Positions 27,801 through 36,834 of a stretch of 49,998 bases of DNA are shown here, piece after piece (position 1 is the first letter of the stretch; each line of letters starts with the position of its first letter). The notes beneath the pieces are model-generated. The model was not told where the DNA came from. It ran no database searches and worked only from the letters and a program-made list of their open reading frames with translations. Origin of the DNA: Sphingomonas sp. PAMC 26621 (lineage in GTDB: Bacteria > Pseudomonadota > Alphaproteobacteria > Sphingomonadales > Sphingomonadaceae); assembly GCF_000251145.1 (NCBI RefSeq), contig NZ_AIDW01000017.1, positions 1-49,998 of the forward strand, written 5' to 3'. The position numbers and the translations under genes are program-made.

Positions 27801-28041
27801 TTCGAAGCGCGCGGTGCAGTCGGACTTCAGCGGCATCAAGGGTCTGGAGCTGTATCAGTCGCCGACCAACTACATCGATGCGTCGCTCAGCTACGACGTC
27901 AATTCGCACATCACCTTCTATGCGCAGGGCTCGAACCTCGGCGGCGAATATGAGAAATACTACCTGACCTTCCCCGACCAGAAGGCCTACAACAACATCT
28001 ACGAGCGCCGCTTCACCGGTGGCGTGCGCGTCAAGTTCTGA
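24872..28041 (+). CDS. TonB-dependent receptor of the glycan locus, frameshifted in this sequence
   Basis: A large outer-membrane receptor of the Xanthomonas/Caulobacter carbohydrate type: signal peptide (1-27), a low-complexity Ala/Pro stretch, DIVVTGIRGAQQRAVNLKRSA and SISAEDIGKLPDVTISDSLQRIPGVQI, then plug and barrel, ending FTGGVRVKF with the terminal Phe needed for barrel assembly. The first half is in one frame to about 26311 (SNGA) and the rest continues in another from about 26311 (EWQPGGIGRYPTGN). One missing nucleotide in the GC-rich stretch near 26305-26312 explains it, giving 1056 residues. Start ATG 24872 has GGAGAGG upstream. It likely imports oligosaccharides for the GH3/GH2 arm. 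Confidence 0.9.
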
Positions 28042-28068
28042 TGCGCCCGGGGGCGGTCTGACCGTCCC

Positions 28069-28104
28069 GGCGTCCGTCCGCTCCTTTTGGGGCGGGCGGA
28101 CGCC
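28069..28104 (+). terminator. strong stem-loop between TBDR and halogenase
   Basis: GGCGTCCGTCCGC (28069-28081) pairs with GCGGGCGGACGCC (28092-28104), with one G-T wobble, around a 10-nt loop, 28 nt after the TBDR stop. There is no T-run, so it may be a partial terminator or a 3' end stabiliser that lets the receptor be expressed far above the downstream halogenase. Confidence 0.6.
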
Positions 28105-28152
28105 GAACCTTTGGGCAACGCGGTGGCGCGCACCGCGCTTGGGGAAGATCGG

Positions 28153-29679
28153 ATGACCGGACAGACGGAGCGGCTCCACGGCGAACGGGCGATCCGTTCG
28201 ATCGTCATCGCGGGCGGCGGAACCGCCGGCTGGATGGCCGCGGCGATGCTCGCGCGCAGGCTCGATAAGCAGCCGGTGCAGATCACGGTGATCGAATCGA
28301 GCACGATCGGCACCGTCGGCGTCGGCGAGGCGACCGTTCCCGGCATCCGCGACTTCTTCCGCGAGCTCGGCGTGACCGAACGCGAGGTGATGGCGGCGAC
28401 CAAGGGCACGGCGAAGCTCGGGATCGAATTCGTCGACTGGAAGCGACCGGGGCACAGCTTCTTCCACCCGTTCGGGCTGTACGGGATGCGGTCGCGCGGC
28501 GTCGCGTTTCACCACTATTGGCAGAAACTGCGCAGTGCGGGTGATCCGGTCGAACTCGCCGATTACTGCCTCGCGACTGTCATGGCGAAGCGCAATCTGT
28601 TCATGCTGCCGACCGACCGGCCGGTCCACGACCTGTTGTTCTTCGACTGGGCGGTGCATTTCGATGCCGGCCTGTTCGCCCAGTTTCTCGCGGCCCGTGC
28701 GGTGGCGGGCGGGGTTCGCCGGGTCGACGCGACCATCACCAACGTGCGGATCAATGGCGAGACCGGGTTGGTCGACGGGGTCGATACCGCGTGCGGCAAG
28801 GCGATCGACGGCGATCTGTTCATCGATTGCACCGGGTTCCGCTCGCTGCTGCTCGGTGCGGCGCTCGGGAGCGGCTATGAGGACTGGAGCAACCTGCTGC
28901 CGTGCGACCGCGCGGTGGCCATCCCGTGCGAGCGGGCGGGGCCGCTCACCCCGTTCACACGCAGCACCGCGTTTGCGCAAGGGTGGCAATGGCGGATCCC
29001 GCTCCAGCACCGCGTCGGCAACGGACTGGTCTATGCGAGCCGCCATCTGTCCGACGACGCGGCGATCGACACGCTCCGATCGCGGCTAGAGGGCGCGCCG
29101 CTGGCGGAGCCAAACCTGATCCGTTTCCGCACCGGGCACCGGCGCGATTTCTGGCGGGGCAATTGCATCGGGCTCGGGCTCGCGGCGGGGTTCATGGAAC
29201 CGCTGGAGTCCACCAGCATCACGCTCATTCAGACCGGAATCGAAAAATTGCTCGCGCTGTTTCCCGACCGCGATTTCGATCCGGCGCTGGCAAGCGAATA
29301 CAACCGTTCGACCACGCTCGAATACGAACGGATCCGCGATTTCCTGCTGCTCCATTATTGGGCGAACGACCGGCGCGGCGAGCCGATGTGGGATCAATGC
29401 CGCGATACCGCCTTGCCCGACCCGCTCGCGCACAAGCTGCGGCTGTTCCGCGCGAACGGCAGCCTCGTCCGGTACGAATGGGAATCGTTTCACGATCCAA
29501 GCTGGTTGTCGATGTATGCGGGCTTCGACATCGCGGCGCGGTCGCACGATCGGGCAGCCGATTATTTCTCGGTCCCGGATCTGCAATCCGCGCTGGCGCG
29601 GATGCGCGAGTCGATCGGCAAGGCGGTCGCGCTGGCGGAGCCGCATGATGCGTTCCTGCGGACTTATGGTGTAGGGTGA
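28153..29679 (+). CDS. flavin-dependent tryptophan halogenase family protein
   Basis: A 508-residue halogenase family protein, second in the window. GGGTAGW is at residues 21-27, the catalytic Lys in TAKLG (K88), WQWRIP (WxWxIP) at 278-283, and FMEPLEST near residue 358. Start ATG 28153 is chosen over an upstream in-frame start because it lies just before the conserved fold; GGGGAAGA is 9 nt upstream. It follows the glycan receptor after a strong hairpin. Halogenases next to TonB receptors are widespread in Xanthomonas, Caulobacter and sphingomonads. A few have been shown to brominate or chlorinate indoles in vitro, but their natural substrates are unknown. Confidence 0.88.
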   Translation: MTGQTERLHGERAIRSIVIAGGGTAGWMAAAMLARRLDKQPVQITVIESSTIGTVGVGEATVPGIRDFFRELGVTEREVMAATKGTAKLGIEFVDWKRPGHSFFHPFGLYGMRSRGVAFHHYWQKLRSAGDPVELADYCLATVMAKRNLFMLPTDRPVHDLLFFDWAVHFDAGLFAQFLAARAVAGGVRRVDATITNVRINGETGLVDGVDTACGKAIDGDLFIDCTGFRSLLLGAALGSGYEDWSNLLPCDRAVAIPCERAGPLTPFTRSTAFAQGWQWRIPLQHRVGNGLVYASRHLSDDAAIDTLRSRLEGAPLAEPNLIRFRTGHRRDFWRGNCIGLGLAAGFMEPLESTSITLIQTGIEKLLALFPDRDFDPALASEYNRSTTLEYERIRDFLLLHYWANDRRGEPMWDQCRDTALPDPLAHKLRLFRANGSLVRYEWESFHDPSWLSMYAGFDIAARSHDRAADYFSVPDLQSALARMRESIGKAVALAEPHDAFLRTYGVG

Positions 29680-29758
29680 CAGTAGTCGGACCGCACGGCG
29701 GCGCGAGGGCGATGCGGTGCCCGATGCTGCCCGGGGGCGGCATCCGGGCGTGGGGGAG

Positions 29759-31021
29759 ATGATGGTGCAGGGAGCGGGTGGTATCTTGGATCTTTCGGAC
29801 TTTGGCCCCGCCGGCGCCGGCGTGACCGCGAGCGATCGTGCCGCCCGGCTTGGCACCAGCCTGTCGGGGACCAATCTCGTGCGCGCGGGGGATTACAATC
29901 AGCGTGTCGTCCTTCAGGTGATCCGCAAGAACCCGGACATCACCCGCACCGAAATCGCGACGATGACCGGGCTGACCGCCCCGACCATCGCCAACATCAC
30001 CGCGCGTTTGTTCGAGAGCGACCTGGTGGTGGAATCGGGTCGCCGCATGGGCGGGCGCGGCCAGCCTGCGACGCGGCTGCGGATCAACCCGGACGGGTGT
30101 TTCGCGATCGGACTCAACGTCGACCGCGACCACGTGACGCTGGTCTCGCTCGATCTTGCCGGCACCGTCCGCTCGCGGCTCACGCGGCAGATTGCCTTCG
30201 CGATGCCCGACGACGTCGTCGCGATCGTTCGCGAAGGGCTCGGCGAGATCCAGCGTAGCGGGGCGCTGCGGGAGGATCGGATCCTCGGCATGGGCGTCGC
30301 GGTGCCCGACGATCTCGGCCGGGTCGCGCTGCCGCATCGCCCCGCCAATTACGAAATGTGGAGCGAGGTCGATCTGCCGACGCTGCTTGGCGGGATCGTG
30401 CCCTTGTCGATCCACGTCGACAATGACGCCGCCGCCGCCGCCATCGGCGAAGCGCAATTCGGCGGTGGCCTCGACCATGAGAGCTTCTTCTACATCCTCG
30501 TCAGCGCCGGGCTCGGTGGCGGGCTGGTCGTCGATGGCGCGTATTACCGGGGCGCGAATGCGCGCAGCGGCGAGATCGGGTTCCTCCCGTTGCATCGCAA
30601 TGACCCCGGCGGGCAGGTGTTGCAGGACGTCGTGTCGCTCTCCGCCTTGTCCGCACGGATCGAACGCGCCGGGGTCTCGCTCGACGGGGTCGATCCGACG
30701 ATCGCGTTCCCGGATGCCGCACGGCCGTACATCGATGGCTGGATCGACGATGCGACCGATGCGCTGGTCCCCCCGCTGACCGCGGTCAATTGCCTGATCA
30801 ACCCCGCGGTCGTCCTGATCGGGGGGCGGCTGCCCGACGAGATCCTCGATCGGCTCGCCGAAACGAGCAACCGCAAATTGCGCGCGATGGCCCCCAATCT
30901 CCCCGCGCTCGCGCCGATGGCGCGCGCGACGCTTTCACGCGATGCGCCCGCCGTCGGCGCGGCGATCCTGCCGTTCCTCGACCGGATCTTGCCATCGGAT
31001 TCGATCCTCATCAAAAGCTGA
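29759..31021 (+). CDS. ROK family transcriptional regulator
   Basis: A 420-residue ROK (repressor, ORF, kinase) regulator. An N-terminal winged helix-turn-helix (about residues 45-100, TRTEIATMTGLTAPTIANIT) is fused to a sugar-kinase-like domain with VDNDAAAAAIGEAQFG near 225 and AGLGGGLVVDGAYYRGANARSGEIGF near 250. The kinase-type zinc Cys motif is absent, as often in regulators that only sense sugars. Start is uncertain: ATG at 29759 and 29762 and GTG at 29765 all follow GGGGGAG closely. It lies between the halogenase and the ROK kinase and is the natural candidate to repress the glycan locus until its sugar is present. Confidence 0.88.
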   Translation: MMVQGAGGILDLSDFGPAGAGVTASDRAARLGTSLSGTNLVRAGDYNQRVVLQVIRKNPDITRTEIATMTGLTAPTIANITARLFESDLVVESGRRMGGRGQPATRLRINPDGCFAIGLNVDRDHVTLVSLDLAGTVRSRLTRQIAFAMPDDVVAIVREGLGEIQRSGALREDRILGMGVAVPDDLGRVALPHRPANYEMWSEVDLPTLLGGIVPLSIHVDNDAAAAAIGEAQFGGGLDHESFFYILVSAGLGGGLVVDGAYYRGANARSGEIGFLPLHRNDPGGQVLQDVVSLSALSARIERAGVSLDGVDPTIAFPDAARPYIDGWIDDATDALVPPLTAVNCLINPAVVLIGGRLPDEILDRLAETSNRKLRAMAPNLPALAPMARATLSRDAPAVGAAILPFLDRILPSDSILIKS

Positions 31022-31035
31022 GGGACGATTATAGA

Positions 31036-31056
31036 AATTGACTTTAATTATTGACG
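31036..31056 (+). promoter_or_regulatory. AT-rich TTTAAT-N2-TTGACG element before the ROK kinase
   Basis: In this 112-nt gap, AAATTGAC is followed by TTTAAT (31043-31048), two bases and TTGACG (31051-31056), 78 nt before the kinase start. The combined element matches the one before the TBDR at 24695-24708. It may be a -35 region overlapped by an operator. Confidence 0.4.
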
Positions 31057-31133
31057 GGGCAGGGTAGCCGTAGCGTCGCCGAACAGCGCGGACGCTCTTG
31101 GCGGGCGCTCCGTCGACCTTGGAAGGCATTTTG

Positions 31134-32033
31134 GTGGTGATACAGATCGGCGTCGATTTCGGCGGGACCAAGATCGAGGCTGCGGCGCTGGATGCCGCCG
31201 GACAGTATCTCGCGCGGACGCGGATTCCCAATCCCGGCACCTACGATGCGGCGATCCGGGACGTCCGCGACCTGATCGCGGCGGTCGAGCGGGACGTCGG
31301 CGCCTCGGGGACGATCGGGATCGGCACGCCGGGGTCGATCAGCCCGCGCTCGGGGCTGATGCGCAACGCCAACTCGACTTACCTCAACGGCCGCAATTTC
31401 CGTCACGATCTCGAGCAGGCGATCGGGCGTGAGCTTCGCATCGCCAACGACGCCAATTGCATGGCCTTGTCCGAAGCCGTCGACGGGGCGGCCGCGGGGG
31501 CAAGGGTCGCCTTCGCGGTCATCATCGGGACCGGCGTCGGCGGCGGTCTGGTGATCGACGGCCAGATCGTCGAGGGTGCGCACGGGATCGGCGGGGAATG
31601 GGGGCATGTCCCGCTGCCGTGGATGACCCCGGCGGAATTCCCCGGACCGGCATGCTGGTGCGGCCATTCGGGCTGCCTCGACATGTTGATCTCGGGAACG
31701 GGACTGCGCAAGGACCACGCACTGCGCAGCGGTGAGACGCTCGATGGCCCCGCGATCGTCACCCGGGCGCGGGACGGCGATGCGGTCGCGGTGGCCGCGC
31801 TCGATGCTTATGTCAGCCGGCTCGGGCGCGCGATGGCGATGGTCGTCAACATTGTCGATCCCGACGTGTTCGTGATGGCGGGGGGCATGTCGAACGTCCC
31901 GGAAATCTATCCGGGCTTGCCCGACATCATCCGCAGCCACACTTTTGGCGGCGCATGGGAGGGGCGGATCGTCCCCGCCAAATGGGGGGATGCCTCGGGC
32001 GTGCGCGGCGCCGCCCGCCTGTGGGCGCGGTGA
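31134..32033 (+). CDS. ROK family sugar kinase (fructokinase/glucokinase-like)
   Basis: A 299-residue ROK kinase that phosphorylates a cytoplasmic hexose with ATP. It has the N-terminal phosphate loop IGVDFGGTKIE, the catalytic Asp in IANDANCMAL (near 105), GTGVGGGLVIDG (near 133), the ROK signature with EWGH (near 157), and the structural zinc motif CWCGHSGCLD (near 173). Start is GTG at 31134 or 31137, with GGAAGG 7-10 nt upstream. Placed after the ROK regulator, it probably primes the sugar imported by the locus for glycolysis. Family members act on fructose, mannose, glucose or GlcNAc; sequence alone does not choose. Confidence 0.88.
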   Translation: MVIQIGVDFGGTKIEAAALDAAGQYLARTRIPNPGTYDAAIRDVRDLIAAVERDVGASGTIGIGTPGSISPRSGLMRNANSTYLNGRNFRHDLEQAIGRELRIANDANCMALSEAVDGAAAGARVAFAVIIGTGVGGGLVIDGQIVEGAHGIGGEWGHVPLPWMTPAEFPGPACWCGHSGCLDMLISGTGLRKDHALRSGETLDGPAIVTRARDGDAVAVAALDAYVSRLGRAMAMVVNIVDPDVFVMAGGMSNVPEIYPGLPDIIRSHTFGGAWEGRIVPAKWGDASGVRGAARLWAR

Positions 32034-32127
32034 CGGCCGGGGTCGCACCGAACCGCCAAGTACCCCTGTCACGACGGTTTCACATTTCGCGCCGAGACCT
32101 GTGGTTTTCCGCTCTAGGGTAAGACAC

Positions 32128-32808
32128 ATGGCGACTGTCCTGGTGGTAGAGGACGATCCCAAGTCGGCCGACGCAATCTGTTCGATCCTTGCCGACGAAG
32201 GCCTTTCGGTTGTGGCGGTCCAGACCGGAACCAACGCCGTGCTGGGTGCCACGGAACGGTCTTTCGATGCGATCGTGCTCGACCGCATGTTGCCCGGCGG
32301 GATCGACGGCATCGGCGCGCTCGACCTGATCCGCCGCAGCGGGGTCAGCACGCCGGTGCTGATCCTCAGCGCACTCTCCGCGGTCGAGGAACGCATTCGC
32401 GGCCTTCGCGCTGGCGGCGACGATTATCTCGCCAAGCCGTTCGAACCGCTCGAGCTTGCCGCCCGGGTCAATGCGCTGATCCGACGCCGGGTGGCCGAGG
32501 TATCGACGATCCGGCTCGAGCACGGTCGCGTGGGCATCGATCTCATCGCACGCGAAGCCTGGATCGACGGCGTACGGGTCGACCTGCAGCCACGCGAACT
32601 GCTGTTGCTCGAATATCTGCTGCGCCACCAGGGGCGCTCGGTCACGCGTGCAATGATCTTCGAGGATGTCTGGGGGTATCGCTACGACCAGCGGACCAAT
32701 GTCATCGACGTGCACGTCACCCGGTTGCGCCGCAAGATCGAGCGCCCCGACCGCCCACCGCTGATCGAAACGGTACGAGGAACGGGCTATGTCCTTCGCT
32801 GCGATTAG
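32128..32808 (+). CDS. OmpR-family response regulator
   Basis: A 226-residue response regulator: receiver domain (1-115) with the acidic pocket E8, D9 and D10, phospho-acceptor D52 (VLDRMLPG) and K103 (LAKPFEP), then a C-terminal winged helix domain (about 130-226) ending RGTGYVLRC. ATG at 32128 is chosen because the receiver begins there; the open frame upstream overlaps the kinase gene before it. It overlaps the sensor kinase gene by 20 nt. It probably controls the TBDR-phosphatase genes that follow. Confidence 0.94.
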   Translation: MATVLVVEDDPKSADAICSILADEGLSVVAVQTGTNAVLGATERSFDAIVLDRMLPGGIDGIGALDLIRRSGVSTPVLILSALSAVEERIRGLRAGGDDYLAKPFEPLELAARVNALIRRRVAEVSTIRLEHGRVGIDLIAREAWIDGVRVDLQPRELLLLEYLLRHQGRSVTRAMIFEDVWGYRYDQRTNVIDVHVTRLRRKIERPDRPPLIETVRGTGYVLRCD

Positions 32809-34132
32809 GCGTTGGCGGCGCAGTTCGAGCGCACGCTTCGCGACGATCTTCCTGCTGCTGTACGGGGCGGCATCGATCAGCCTGTTCGCGTTCGTCCACT
32901 ATCGTGCGATCGCGAATTTCAATGCGCAGACCGACGAATGGCTGGCGCGCGAGACCGTCAAGCTGCCCGCCACCCTGCCTCGCGCCGATGTGATCGAACG
33001 GGTGGTTCGGCACAATCGCGCGGACGTGCATCACCTGCGCCCGTTCGGCCTGTTCGATTCCGCCGGGCGGCGGCTGTCCGGCGCACCGGCCGCACTTCCA
33101 TTGGATCAACCCGAGGGGCAGGCGTTCGAAATGGCGAATGTCACGTCGCGCGGGGAAGTGGATTTGCGCGCGATGATCGTGCCGCTCGCCAATGGCGATC
33201 GTTTCCTCGTGGCGCAGGATCTGCGGGAATCGCGGGCGTTCGCGACCGACCTCGTCCTTACCATCATCTGGGGCGGACTGGGCTTGCTGGTGCTTGGCCT
33301 GTCGGGTTCGGTGCTTCTGGCGCTGGCGCAGGAATCGCGCGTCCGTCGACTGACGCAGGGGCTGCACGCGATCATGGCGGGGCGGCTCGACGCCCGGCTG
33401 ACGCCGTCACCCCGCCGCGACGAACTCGACGATCTCACCCTGGAGGTCAACCGGATGCTGGACGAGGTCCAGCGGTTGATGCTCGAGGTGAAGGCCGCGG
33501 GCGACAATATCGCGCACGACATGCGCACGCCGCTGACCCGGTTGCTCGCGAACCTGCGGCAGGCCGACGATGGCGCGGCGAGCGCTCCGGGGATGGCGGT
33601 CGTGATCGGCGACGCGGTCGAGGAAGTGACCGGGATGATCGGCATGTTCGACGCGCTGCTGCGGATCGCCGAGATGGACGAGGGTGCAAGGCGCCAGGGG
33701 TTTCGCATGCTCGACCTGTCCCGCGTGGTGGCGGACGCCGCCGACTTCCACGAAGTGGCGGCGCTGGAACGCGGGATCAGCATCACACGCCGGGTCCCCG
33801 ACGACGTCGCGTTCGAGGGCGATGCCGACCTGTTGTTCGAAGCGGTCGGCAATCTGGTCGACAATTCGATCAAATATACGCCCGAGGGCGGGCAGATCGT
33901 CATCAGCCTGGAAGCCGGCCCGATCCTGACCGTCGCGGACGACGGCCCCGGGATACCGGCGGAACAACGCGACAAGGTGCTTGGTCGTTTCCACCGTGTC
34001 GAGACCAGCCGGAGCCAGCCCGGCAACGGCCTCGGGCTGCCGCTTGTCGCCGCAATCGCGCGAATCCACCGGCTGGAGCTGCGGATCGGCGACTGCGCGC
34101 CCGGCTGTGTCGCTACCTTGGCGGCGTTGTGA
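32789..34132 (+). CDS. sensor histidine kinase
   Basis: A 447-residue membrane histidine kinase: transmembrane helices at about 16-38 and 154-178 flank a 115-residue periplasmic sensor, followed by a HAMP domain (about 178-232), the H-box HDMRTPLTRL (H243), N-box NLVDNS (N359), G1 DDGPGIP (384-390) and G2 GNGLGLP (412-418). It pairs with the regulator upstream, whose gene it overlaps. The periplasmic domain has no recognisable fold, so the signal is unknown. The downstream genes suggest something tied to iron or phosphate. Confidence 0.94.
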   Translation: MSFAAIRRWRRSSSARFATIFLLLYGAASISLFAFVHYRAIANFNAQTDEWLARETVKLPATLPRADVIERVVRHNRADVHHLRPFGLFDSAGRRLSGAPAALPLDQPEGQAFEMANVTSRGEVDLRAMIVPLANGDRFLVAQDLRESRAFATDLVLTIIWGGLGLLVLGLSGSVLLALAQESRVRRLTQGLHAIMAGRLDARLTPSPRRDELDDLTLEVNRMLDEVQRLMLEVKAAGDNIAHDMRTPLTRLLANLRQADDGAASAPGMAVVIGDAVEEVTGMIGMFDALLRIAEMDEGARRQGFRMLDLSRVVADAADFHEVAALERGISITRRVPDDVAFEGDADLLFEAVGNLVDNSIKYTPEGGQIVISLEAGPILTVADDGPGIPAEQRDKVLGRFHRVETSRSQPGNGLGLPLVAAIARIHRLELRIGDCAPGCVATLAAL

Positions 34133-34166
34133 TCCGGCGCGCAGATTAACTCGAATTTAAGTGTTC

Positions 34167-34214
34167 GACACGGGCGGGCCATGGAATGGCCACGCAAGCG
34201 TAACAGCCCGTGTC
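34167..34214 (+). promoter_or_regulatory. nested stem-loop structure in the TBDR leader
   Basis: GACACGGGC (34167-34175) pairs exactly with GCCCGTGTC (34206-34214). Inside lie two further hairpins: GGCCAT-GGA-ATGGCC (34177-34191) and ACG-CAAG-CGT (34192-34201). The result would be a compact three-way junction 105-150 nt upstream of the TBDR start. It could be the terminator of the two-component operon, a protein-binding site or a regulatory leader. Confidence 0.5.
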
Positions 34215-34318
34215 TAGAGCGCTACTCAGCGGGGTGCCGGTCGGCGCGCCGTCGGACCGCCGGGTTGCAGCGTCAGAAGCGCGCACCCGGGGACGACTGT
34301 TCATTCGGGGATCATTCG

Positions 34319-36814
34319 ATGCGTGCGACTTTCCGTCAGACCCTGCTTGCCGGGGTCGCTTTCTGCGTAGCCCTTCCGGCCCACGCCGCCACGGTGGTGC
34401 CGACGCCGCCCGTTCCCGCCGCGAGCGACGCAAGCGTGCCTGCTGCAGCCGCGTCGGTTCAGGCGGGGTCCGGCCCGGACGCGCAGACCACGACCAGCGC
34501 GAACAGCGCAGGCCAGGCCAACGACAAGCAGTCGCTGACCTCCGCCGACATCATCGTGACCGGATCGAAGACCGCGCAGAGCGCGCCGATCACCGTCTCG
34601 CTGACGACGACCCAACCGCAGTCTGCGGTCAGCCGCGATTACATCGCCAACACCACCGCCTCGGCCGATTTCAACGAGCTGATCGCGCTGACCCCGAGCG
34701 TTTCGATCTCGGGTGCGGGCAACGGCTATGGTCTGGGCGAGACCAAGGCGACGATCCGCGGCTTCCAGGACGGCGAATATAACGTCACCTACGATTCGAT
34801 CCCGTTCGCGGACACCAACAACCCGACGCACCATTCGACCTCGTTCTTCCCGTCCAACACGATCGAGACGATCGTCGTCGACCGGGGCCCCGGCAACGCA
34901 AGCCAGCTCGGCCAGGCGACCTATGGCGGCAACATCAACATGTACTCGCGCGCCGCGACCGAGCAACGCGGCGCGCAGGTCGAGGGGATCGTCGGCAACT
35001 GGAACACCTTCATTGGCCGCGCCGAATTGCAGTCGGGCAGCATCGAGAAGCTCGGCGGCGCGCGGATCGTGCTGACCGGCCAGTATCTGCAATCGGACGG
35101 CGCGCTGACCTATTCGCCGGTGGGTTCCAAAAACCTCTACGGCAAGATCGTCGCGCCGATCGGCAGCCACAACACGCTGACGATCATGAGCACGTGGAAC
35201 CGCAACCATTATTACCAGTCCGACGTGCTCAAGGGCGCGACCTGCGGCAGCGCGGCGGTCGGCGCGAACAAGACGACCGCGCTTGGCACCGATGGCCAGC
35301 CGCTGACTCAGCTGACGGGCAATAACTGCTCGGTGGCGTCGAACGTCGGACAATATGGTCGAAACTACGGCCTGAGCAACACCCCGAGCCAGCAGGATTA
35401 CTGGAAGTACAACCGCACCGACAAGACCACCGACTTCTCCTATGTCCGGCTGCAGACCGACCTCGGCTCGGGCTTCTCGCTCGACAATCGCGGCTATATG
35501 TATGGCTATACCAACAACACGTTGTCGGGGAACACCGGCTCGGTGATCACCGGGTTCAGCGGCGCGGGCACGGCCGCATCGCCCTACAAGGCCGTCGCCG
35601 GACCAACGAGCGATATCCTGGGCTATAGCAAGCTCAACAAATACCGCGTCTTCGGCTATATCGGCCAGGTCAATTACGACTTCGCGCTCGGCAAGATCCG
35701 CGTCGGCGGCTGGTACGAACATGCCGTCACCGACCGCCATCTGGTCGATCTCGACCGCACGACCAACACTTTCAGCTACAGCGAAAAGCAGTTCAACAAC
35801 GGCAACGGCACCGCCGCGCAGAACGCGCTGCCGCCGATCACCCAGGCCGATCTCAGCTACGTCCAGCATTCGAACTGGAACCAGTATCAGCTGTTCGGCG
35901 AGTTCGAATTCCACCCGGTCGCGGGTCTGTCGATCACGCCCGGCGTGAAATACGTCCATTTCGAGCGTGGCGTCGCAGCGCCGGTCAACCAGAAAACGCG
36001 CCTGCCGCTCGACACCAGCCAGACCTGGACCAAGACGCTGCCGTTCGCGACGATCAATTACATGCCGACGTCCAACTGGTCGTTCTACGGCCAATATGCG
36101 CAAGGGATGTATGTCCCCGATCTGTCGAGCTTCTACTCGGCCTCGGGCACGCTCTCGACCGCGCTCGATGCGCTCAAGCCCCAGACCTCGACCAATTATC
36201 AGGTCGGCACGGTCTGGCACGGCAACAAGGTCTCGGTCGATGTCGACGGCTATATCATCAACATCGACAACAAGATCGGCACCTGCACCACGACGGGCTG
36301 CGACCAGACGCTGCTCGTCAACATCGGTCAGGTCCGCTACAAGGGCGTCGAGGGCGCGCTCAGCTACATGCCGGTGCGCGGGCTGACGCTGTTCGGCAAC
36401 GGCTCGTACAATTACGCGCACAACGTCATGACCAGCGCGCAGATCGCCAAGGCGCCGTTCACGACCGCGGCGGGCGGGTTCATCTATCGGCGGCAGGGGT
36501 TCCGCCTGTCGTTCGACCAGAAATTCACCGGCCCCCAATATGCCAACGAATATACCGGCAGCCCGGGCTACCGGCTCTATCGCATCCGCCCCTACAGCAT
36601 CGGCGAGTTCGCGATCAGTCAGGAGATTCAGGGCGGATTGCGGCTCGGCGTGACGGTCAACAACGTCTTCAACAGCCGCGCGGTCACCGCGATCTCGACG
36701 AGTGCGACCGGGGCGCCGGTCACGGCTGGCTATCAGAACGGCTATGGCCAGCTCGACCAGTTCAATTACCTGCCGCCGCGCTCGTTCCTCCTGTCTGCCC
36801 GCATCGGTTTCTGA
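34319..36814 (+). CDS. TonB-dependent receptor
   Basis: An 831-residue outer-membrane receptor with signal peptide (1-23, ending PAHAA), an Ala/Ser/Thr-rich linker, the TonB-box-like DIIVTGSKT (about 76-84), a plug with ATIRGFQDGEYNVTYDSIPF (near 145) and TIVVDRGPGNASQLGQATYGG, and a barrel that ends with the terminal Phe (LSARIGF). Start ATG 34319 has GGGGA upstream. It follows the sensor kinase by 186 nt and precedes an acid phosphatase by 20 nt, so all may form one regulon. The ligand is unknown; a phosphorylated or iron-bound molecule would suit the neighbours. Confidence 0.92.
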   Translation: MRATFRQTLLAGVAFCVALPAHAATVVPTPPVPAASDASVPAAAASVQAGSGPDAQTTTSANSAGQANDKQSLTSADIIVTGSKTAQSAPITVSLTTTQPQSAVSRDYIANTTASADFNELIALTPSVSISGAGNGYGLGETKATIRGFQDGEYNVTYDSIPFADTNNPTHHSTSFFPSNTIETIVVDRGPGNASQLGQATYGGNINMYSRAATEQRGAQVEGIVGNWNTFIGRAELQSGSIEKLGGARIVLTGQYLQSDGALTYSPVGSKNLYGKIVAPIGSHNTLTIMSTWNRNHYYQSDVLKGATCGSAAVGANKTTALGTDGQPLTQLTGNNCSVASNVGQYGRNYGLSNTPSQQDYWKYNRTDKTTDFSYVRLQTDLGSGFSLDNRGYMYGYTNNTLSGNTGSVITGFSGAGTAASPYKAVAGPTSDILGYSKLNKYRVFGYIGQVNYDFALGKIRVGGWYEHAVTDRHLVDLDRTTNTFSYSEKQFNNGNGTAAQNALPPITQADLSYVQHSNWNQYQLFGEFEFHPVAGLSITPGVKYVHFERGVAAPVNQKTRLPLDTSQTWTKTLPFATINYMPTSNWSFYGQYAQGMYVPDLSSFYSASGTLSTALDALKPQTSTNYQVGTVWHGNKVSVDVDGYIINIDNKIGTCTTTGCDQTLLVNIGQVRYKGVEGALSYMPVRGLTLFGNGSYNYAHNVMTSAQIAKAPFTTAAGGFIYRRQGFRLSFDQKFTGPQYANEYTGSPGYRLYRIRPYSIGEFAISQEIQGGLRLGVTVNNVFNSRAVTAISTSATGAPVTAGYQNGYGQLDQFNYLPPRSFLLSARIGF

Positions 36815-36834
36815 CGAAAGGGGGAGGACGGCAC

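Noticed and set aside
26281..29046. 921-codon minus-strand frame opposite TBDR and halogenase
   Set aside because: Low-complexity, Arg/Val/Asp-rich translation with no family features; antisense shadow.
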